The position numbers and the translations under genes are program-made. DNA of 10,121 nucleotides from Deltaproteobacteria bacterium (lineage in GTDB: Bacteria > Desulfobacterota > Desulfobulbia > Desulfobulbales > BM004): contig JAFDCT010000169.1 in assembly GCA_019312695.1 (NCBI GenBank), forward strand, positions 1 to 10,121, written 5' to 3'. Below, piece after piece: positions 6,381 through 10,121 of this stretch; the first letter of the stretch is position 1; the number at the start of each line of letters is the position of its first letter. The notes beneath the pieces are model-generated. The model was not told the DNA's origin, searched no databases, and saw only the letters and a program-made list of their open reading frames with translations.

Positions 6381-7381
6381 CAGGCAAAGCAACTATTATC
6401 GGAACAGGTTCTTATTTGCCCAGGCATATTTTGACCAATCAGGAACTGGAGAAGATCGTCGATACCAGTGATGACTGGATAAATACCAGGACAGGCATAA
6501 AAACCCGCAGAATAGCCGGCGCCGGAGAGGAAACCTCGATAATGGCAAGCCAGGCAGCCTATAAAGCCATGGAGATGGCCGGTGTCACCGCACTGGAACT
6601 GGATATGATTATTGTGGGCACCATTACCCCAGAAATGGTGATGCCATCCTGTGCCTGTCTGGTGCAGAAAGAGATTGGCGCTGAAAATGCTTTTGCTTTT
6701 GATGTGAGTGCGGCCTGTTCCGGTTTTGTCTATGCCTTGGAGATTGCCGACAGGTATCTTAAAAATGCCCCGGACATGAAAATTTTAGTTATCGGGGCGG
6801 AGACACTTTCAGCAAGAGTAGACTGGCAGGATCGCAACACTTGTGTTCTTTTCGGTGACGGGGCCGGTGCCTGCGTGGTAACGGGCAGTAAAGCTGAAGA
6901 TGGTTTGCTTGCCAGTCAACTATATAGTGACGGGCGGCTCTGGCAATTATTGAGTCTGGATGCGGTTCCGCGACGTTATTGTCCGGTCGTTGATTATGGC
7001 ACGGTTCCGGAACGCAACAGTTTTTGTGACGGCTCGGCTTTCAACATGGTCGGAAAGGATGTTTTTAAATATGCAGTCCGAGAGATGGGCGATGCTGTTG
7101 AAAATTTACTCAACAGAGAAGGTATCACTGTGAATGACATCAATCTTATGATTCCCCATCAGGCGAATATCAGAATTCTCAAGAGCCTTGCCGAAAGGGT
7201 CAATCTGTCATTTAAAAAGGTCTATACTACCATTCAAAAGTATGGTAATTCATCTGCTGCCAGTCTTCCCATAGCCCTGGATGAGGCAAACCGCGAGGGA
7301 CGGTTGCAAAAAGGAAACCTCCTGTTATTCAGCGTTTTCGGGGGGGGCTTCACCTGGGGAGTTGTACTGTGGCGCTGGTAG
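6377..7381 (+). CDS. fabH: Beta-ketoacyl-ACP synthase III (FabH)
   Basis: Condensing enzyme that starts fatty-acid synthesis by joining an acyl-CoA (usually acetyl-CoA) to malonyl-ACP. The catalytic triad is intact: Cys114 in SAACSGF, His261 in IPHQANIRI and Asn291 in YGNSSAAS. Other landmarks are the N-terminal IIGTGSYLP, TSDDWINTRTGIKTRR at 30-45, FGDGAGA at 159-165 and the final FGGGFTWG. At 334 residues it is about 15 longer than typical FabH (about 317). The extra length lies around residues 188-217 (WQLLSLDAVPRRYCPVVDYG), just before the MVGKDVFKYAV block. The ATG overlaps the plsX TGA. The gene contains a run of eight G (7340-7347) in the FGGGF codons without frame loss. No fabD, fabG or acpP follows, unlike in many genomes. 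Confidence 0.95.
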   Translation: MTGKATIIGTGSYLPRHILTNQELEKIVDTSDDWINTRTGIKTRRIAGAGEETSIMASQAAYKAMEMAGVTALELDMIIVGTITPEMVMPSCACLVQKEIGAENAFAFDVSAACSGFVYALEIADRYLKNAPDMKILVIGAETLSARVDWQDRNTCVLFGDGAGACVVTGSKAEDGLLASQLYSDGRLWQLLSLDAVPRRYCPVVDYGTVPERNSFCDGSAFNMVGKDVFKYAVREMGDAVENLLNREGITVNDINLMIPHQANIRILKSLAERVNLSFKKVYTTIQKYGNSSAASLPIALDEANREGRLQKGNLLLFSVFGGGFTWGVVLWRW

Positions 7382-7410
7382 ATCCTGCTGCTCCACAAGA
7401 TTTTTTTTTT
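7369..7410 (+). terminator. Possible intrinsic terminator after fabH
   Basis: A ten-base T tract (7401-7410) lies 20 nt after the fabH stop. Upstream, GTGG (7369-7372) can pair with CCAC (7393-7396), with further interrupted G-C pairs inside, so the stem is imperfect and overlaps the last fabH codons. Location and T-tract fit the end of the rpmF-plsX-fabH unit, but the weak stem and the four bases between stem and T-tract lower confidence. Confidence 0.4.
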
Positions 7411-7511
7411 AGGCTTGCCTGTAGGGTGAAGAAAAGTGTATAGATTTTGGTTATTTCTGAATTCTGAATGTTGTCGGTTTGTGGAAGATACGATACGGAA
7501 AGTTTTTACTC

Positions 7512-7592
7512 ATGAAACTTGATAGTATTAGGCCTGTTGATGCCTGTGAGACTTACTACGATTACGTCAGATATTGGAATGTTGTAAACTAA
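7512..7592 (+). CDS. Possible 26-residue leader ORF before the acyl-CoA dehydrogenase
   Basis: An ATG-started 27-codon frame (including stop) whose TAA (7590-7592) runs into the AGGAG ribosome binding site (7592-7596) of the next gene. The peptide begins MKLDSIRPVDACE and has an aromatic-rich C-terminal half (Tyr, Tyr, Tyr, Tyr, Trp). A weak GGAAAG (7497-7502) lies nine bases upstream. The stop-to-RBS overlap would allow translational coupling. No family is recognised, and an open frame of this size can arise by chance. Confidence 0.25.
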   Translation: MKLDSIRPVDACETYYDYVRYWNVVN

Positions 7593-7602
7593 GGAGATAA
7601 TC

Positions 7603-8754
7603 ATGGACTATTTCTTGACTGAAGAACAACAGATGATTGTCGATATTGCTCGGCAAATAACTGATGAAAAAATTATTCCCCAGCGGGCAGAGCTTGATGA
7701 AAAAGAAGAGTTTGCCACAGAAATACTGAATGATATTGCTCAGGCAGATCTCTTTGGTCTTTATATCCCCGAAGAATATGGTGGATTCGGCGGTAACTGC
7801 TTTGAAGTAGTTCTGGCTCTGGAGCAATTCGGCCGCGGATGCGTTGCAATTGCAACAAGTTTTGCAGCAAGTGCCCTGGGGGCTTATCCCATATTACTTT
7901 CCGGCAATGAGGAAATGAAACAAAAATATATGCCGGATGTTGCAAGCGGCGCTAAGAGAGCCGCCTTTGCCCTTACTGAAGCAAATGCCGGCAGTGATGC
8001 CTCAGGAATTCAGACCACTGCTGTGCTTGATGGTGATGAGTGGGTGTTGAATGGCACCAAGCAGTGGATAACGAATGCCGGTGAAGCTCAAATCTATTCC
8101 GTCGTGGCCATTACCGATAAGAATAAGGGAGCCAGAGGCGCTTCCATGTTTGTGGTGGAAGACACGGATCCTGGATTTTCCTGTGGCCCAAAAGAGAAAA
8201 AAATGGGTATCCGGGCTTCCGCCACCTGTGAACTGATCTTCAAAGATTGCCGTATTCCAAAGGACCGCTTGATAGGGCGACAGGGCATGGGATTTATCAC
8301 AGTAATGAAGACACTTGACCTGTCCCGGCCGGGCATCGCGATCCTGGGCGTAGGATTGGGGCAGGCAGCCTTGGATGAAGCTGTGACGTATGCCAAGCAG
8401 CGTGTTCAATTTGGCAAGCCGATTATCTCGTTTCAGGCAATTCAGCATATGCTGGCTGATATGGCTATCGGGGTTGAAGCATCCCGTGCTCTTGTTTATG
8501 CCGCTGCCAAGCATATTGCAGCCCATCCCAAGGATATGTCCAAAGCCTCATCCATGTGCAAGGTATTTGCAACCGATATGGCAATGAAAGTTACAACTGA
8601 TGCAGTACAGGTTCTAGGTGGCTATGGCTACATGCGTGAATATCCCGTGGAGAAGATGATGCGGGATGCAAAAATTCTTCAGATATATGAAGGAACAAAT
8701 CAGATCCAGCGCAATGTAGTTGGCCAGGAGTTGAACAAGGAATATACCAAATAG
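7603..8754 (+). CDS. Acyl-CoA dehydrogenase (short-chain/butyryl-CoA-like)
   Basis: FAD enzyme that interconverts acyl-CoA and trans-2-enoyl-CoA, exchanging electrons with ETF. The 383-residue length matches the tetrameric family. Domains run N-terminal helical (1-120), beta (about 121-230) and C-terminal helical (about 231-383). Motifs: signature FALTEANAGSDAS at 122-134, WITNAGEA at 155-162, KKMGIRASATCEL at 199-211 in the FAD/substrate region, QVLGGYGYMREYP at 336-348, and YEGTNQIQR at 362-370 with the likely catalytic base Glu363. A good AGGAG (7592-7596) lies six bases before the ATG. The neighbours etfB and etfA supply the redox partner. Motifs and context favour a Bcd/short-chain type enzyme, but substrate chain length cannot be settled by eye, and the enzyme could run in the oxidative (fatty or aromatic acid degradation) or reductive direction. 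Confidence 0.93.
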   Translation: MDYFLTEEQQMIVDIARQITDEKIIPQRAELDEKEEFATEILNDIAQADLFGLYIPEEYGGFGGNCFEVVLALEQFGRGCVAIATSFAASALGAYPILLSGNEEMKQKYMPDVASGAKRAAFALTEANAGSDASGIQTTAVLDGDEWVLNGTKQWITNAGEAQIYSVVAITDKNKGARGASMFVVEDTDPGFSCGPKEKKMGIRASATCELIFKDCRIPKDRLIGRQGMGFITVMKTLDLSRPGIAILGVGLGQAALDEAVTYAKQRVQFGKPIISFQAIQHMLADMAIGVEASRALVYAAAKHIAAHPKDMSKASSMCKVFATDMAMKVTTDAVQVLGGYGYMREYPVEKMMRDAKILQIYEGTNQIQRNVVGQELNKEYTK

Positions 8755-8814
8755 ATCCAGGCTCATAGGGAAATTTTTACATCTTTGGGAAAATACAGAA
8801 AAAGAAAATTTCAC

Positions 8815-9594
8815 ATGAACATAATTGTTTGCATTAAACAGGTCCCTGACGCAAAGGACGTACGCTTGGATCCCAAGACGAACACTCTGGCCAGGGAAGG
8901 GGTACAATCCATTATGAATCCCTTTGACCGGCATGCTGTCGAGGAGGCTGTACGGCTTAAAGAGCAGCACAGCGGGACTGTTACAGTCATAAGCATGGGG
9001 CCACCGCAGGCTGAAGCGGTACTGCGGGATGCGGTAGCATGCGGAGCGGATGAAGCGGTTCTTGTTTCTGATCGTGCCTTTGCCGGGGCCGATACCTGGG
9101 CCACAACCTATACCCTTGGCAAGGCAATTGAAAAAATAGGTCAATATGATCTCATTCTCTGCGGTAAACAGGCCATTGACGGAGATACTGCCCAGGTAGG
9201 CCCCGGCTTGGCCAAAAGGTTGAATATCCCTTATGTCAGTTATGTGCGGAAAATAACTGGTTCTGATAACAACATCCTGTCACTGCACCGTTTGATGGAT
9301 GACGGTTATGATGAGGTAGAAATGCCGCTGCCGGGTCTGATTACGGTAGTTAAAGAGATAAATGAACCGCGGGTCCCGTCGTTAAAGGGAAAGATGAAAG
9401 CCAAAAGTCTGAACATCAGAAATATGACTGCCGAAGATATTGGCGCTGACCCTGACAGTATAGGGCTTCCCGGTTCAACAACCCAGGTGGTCAAGGTTTT
9501 TGCGCCTGAGTTCAGAGGTGAGCGGGCAATGCTTGAAGGGACCGTTGATGAGCAGGTCGAACAACTGGTTAATAAACTTGAACCTTATCTGTAA
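8815..9594 (+). CDS. etfB: Electron transfer flavoprotein beta subunit
   Basis: Beta subunit of the ETF heterodimer that shuttles electrons from or to the acyl-CoA dehydrogenase encoded just upstream. The protein is 259 residues from ATG 8815, where the classic start MNIIVCIKQVPD begins; an in-frame TTG at 8785 would add ten residues with no family resemblance. The nucleotide-binding part shows NPFDRHAVEEAVRLKE (35-50), a GADEAVLVSDRAFAGADTWATTYTL stretch (about 76-100) and CGKQAIDGDTAQVGP (114-128), the last being a hallmark of ETF-beta. The C-terminal arm that embraces EtfA is present (FRGERAMLEG near 232-241, VEQLVNKL near the end). The Shine-Dalgarno region is weak (A-rich). It follows the dehydrogenase by 60 nt and precedes etfA by 2 nt. 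Confidence 0.95.
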   Translation: MNIIVCIKQVPDAKDVRLDPKTNTLAREGVQSIMNPFDRHAVEEAVRLKEQHSGTVTVISMGPPQAEAVLRDAVACGADEAVLVSDRAFAGADTWATTYTLGKAIEKIGQYDLILCGKQAIDGDTAQVGPGLAKRLNIPYVSYVRKITGSDNNILSLHRLMDDGYDEVEMPLPGLITVVKEINEPRVPSLKGKMKAKSLNIRNMTAEDIGADPDSIGLPGSTTQVVKVFAPEFRGERAMLEGTVDEQVEQLVNKLEPYL

Positions 9595-9596
9595 TT

Positions 9597-10121
9597 ATGC
9601 TGCGAATTGATATAGAAACCTGTATCGGCTGTGGTGTCTGTGAAGAGGTTTGTACTTTCGGGGCCATTGAGGTTGTTGACGGTGTTGCGGTAGTCAATGA
9701 AAAGTGCACGCTCTGCGGCTCCTGTGTCGACAGCTGTGAAGCAGGGGCCTTGAGTATCGAAGCCAAGGAAAAGACTCTGCCGACAGACCTTGCAGAGTGG
9801 TCAGGCATTATGGTTTATGCTGAGTACCGGCATGGCAAGGTAGCGCCGGTGTCCTATGAATTGCTTGGTATCGGACGCCAGCTTGCCGATCAACAGAAAG
9901 TGCCTTTGACAGCCGTGCTTCTTGGTTCCAACATGGGGGAAGCTGCCAAGGAGCTGGTAGTTTACGGTGCTGATATTGTCTACCAGGTTGATGATCCCGC
10001 CCTGGAATTTTTTACGGATGAAACATATGGCAACATCCTTGAGGATGTTGTGCGGGAGCAGAAGCCTGAAGTGGTCTTGGCCGGCGCCACTGCAATCGGT
10101 CGTTCCTTTATACCGTTGGTA
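9597..10121 (+). CDS. etfA: Electron transfer flavoprotein alpha subunit with N-terminal 2[4Fe-4S] ferredoxin domain (3' partial)
   Basis: 175 residues are encoded before the window ends in frame, and no stop is reached. Residues 1-58 form a bacterial-type ferredoxin domain with two cluster motifs: Cys9, 12, 15, 19 (CIGCGVCEEVC) and Cys37, 40, 43, 47 (CTLCGSCVDSC). From about residue 68 the ETF-alpha N-terminal domain begins (GIMVYAEYRHGKVAPVSYEL, LLGIGRQLA, then LTAVLLGSNM, GADIVYQVDD and VLAGATAIGRSFIPLV). The C-terminal FAD domain lies beyond the window. Ferredoxin-fused EtfA occurs in anaerobes, for example the caffeyl-CoA reductase ETF (CarE) of Acetobacterium, where the complex bifurcates electrons. 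Whether this one does is inference. The gap to etfB is 2 nt, so translation is likely coupled. Confidence 0.94.
   Translation, partial: MLRIDIETCIGCGVCEEVCTFGAIEVVDGVAVVNEKCTLCGSCVDSCEAGALSIEAKEKTLPTDLAEWSGIMVYAEYRHGKVAPVSYELLGIGRQLADQQKVPLTAVLLGSNMGEAAKELVVYGADIVYQVDDPALEFFTDETYGNILEDVVREQKPEVVLAGATAIGRSFIPLV

Noticed and set aside
8002..8526. 174-codon minus-strand frame inside the acyl-CoA dehydrogenase
   Set aside because: Antisense shadow of a strongly conserved gene, with no domain of its own.

Overview
The window looks like chromosomal DNA of an anaerobic Gram-negative bacterium, most likely a Desulfobacterota (sulfate-reducer type, perhaps Desulfobulbales). The grounds are outer-membrane lipid-asymmetry (Mla) genes, moderate GC, and an acyl-CoA dehydrogenase followed by an ETF whose alpha subunit carries a ferredoxin domain, an arrangement typical of anaerobes. 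The lineage is an inference from gene content and protein style, not from a search. All recognised genes lie on the + strand. No RNA genes, CRISPR arrays, insertion sequences or phage genes were seen.

Region 1 (2-3900) is a tightly packed retrograde phospholipid transport operon: mlaE (5' end outside the window), mlaF, mlaD, mlaA and mlaC. The first three are joined by ATGA start/stop overlaps. Inner-membrane permease MlaE, ATPase MlaF and the MCE-domain protein MlaD form the inner-membrane complex. MlaC is the periplasmic carrier and MlaA the outer-membrane component. Unlike E. coli, mlaA sits inside the operon, between mlaD and mlaC. The operon runs on after 9 nt into a stand-alone cyclic-nucleotide-binding-domain protein, which suggests an added regulatory layer.

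Region 2 (3901-5132) is gene-poor. It holds a hairpin element (3953-4001), an unrecognised small membrane protein (4094-4603) and about 530 nt without a convincing gene. The last part contains a long imperfect inverted repeat (4763-4855), a strong sigma70-like promoter (4994-5021) and a leader hairpin before rpmF.

Region 3 (5133-7410) is the conserved rpmF-plsX-fabH cluster. It links ribosomal protein L32 to the start of phospholipid synthesis (PlsX) and of fatty-acid synthesis (FabH), and ends near a T10 tract that may be a terminator. The gene often found before rpmF (yceD/DUF177) is not present here.

Region 4 (7603-10121) is an acyl-CoA oxidation/reduction cluster: acyl-CoA dehydrogenase, etfB and the 5' part of etfA. 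EtfA starts with two [4Fe-4S] motifs. Together they form a dehydrogenase plus electron-transfer flavoprotein module, preceded by a possible 26-codon leader ORF.

Most of the window is well-understood housekeeping. The least explained parts are the cNMP-binding protein in the mla operon, the membrane protein after it, and the structured non-coding stretches.
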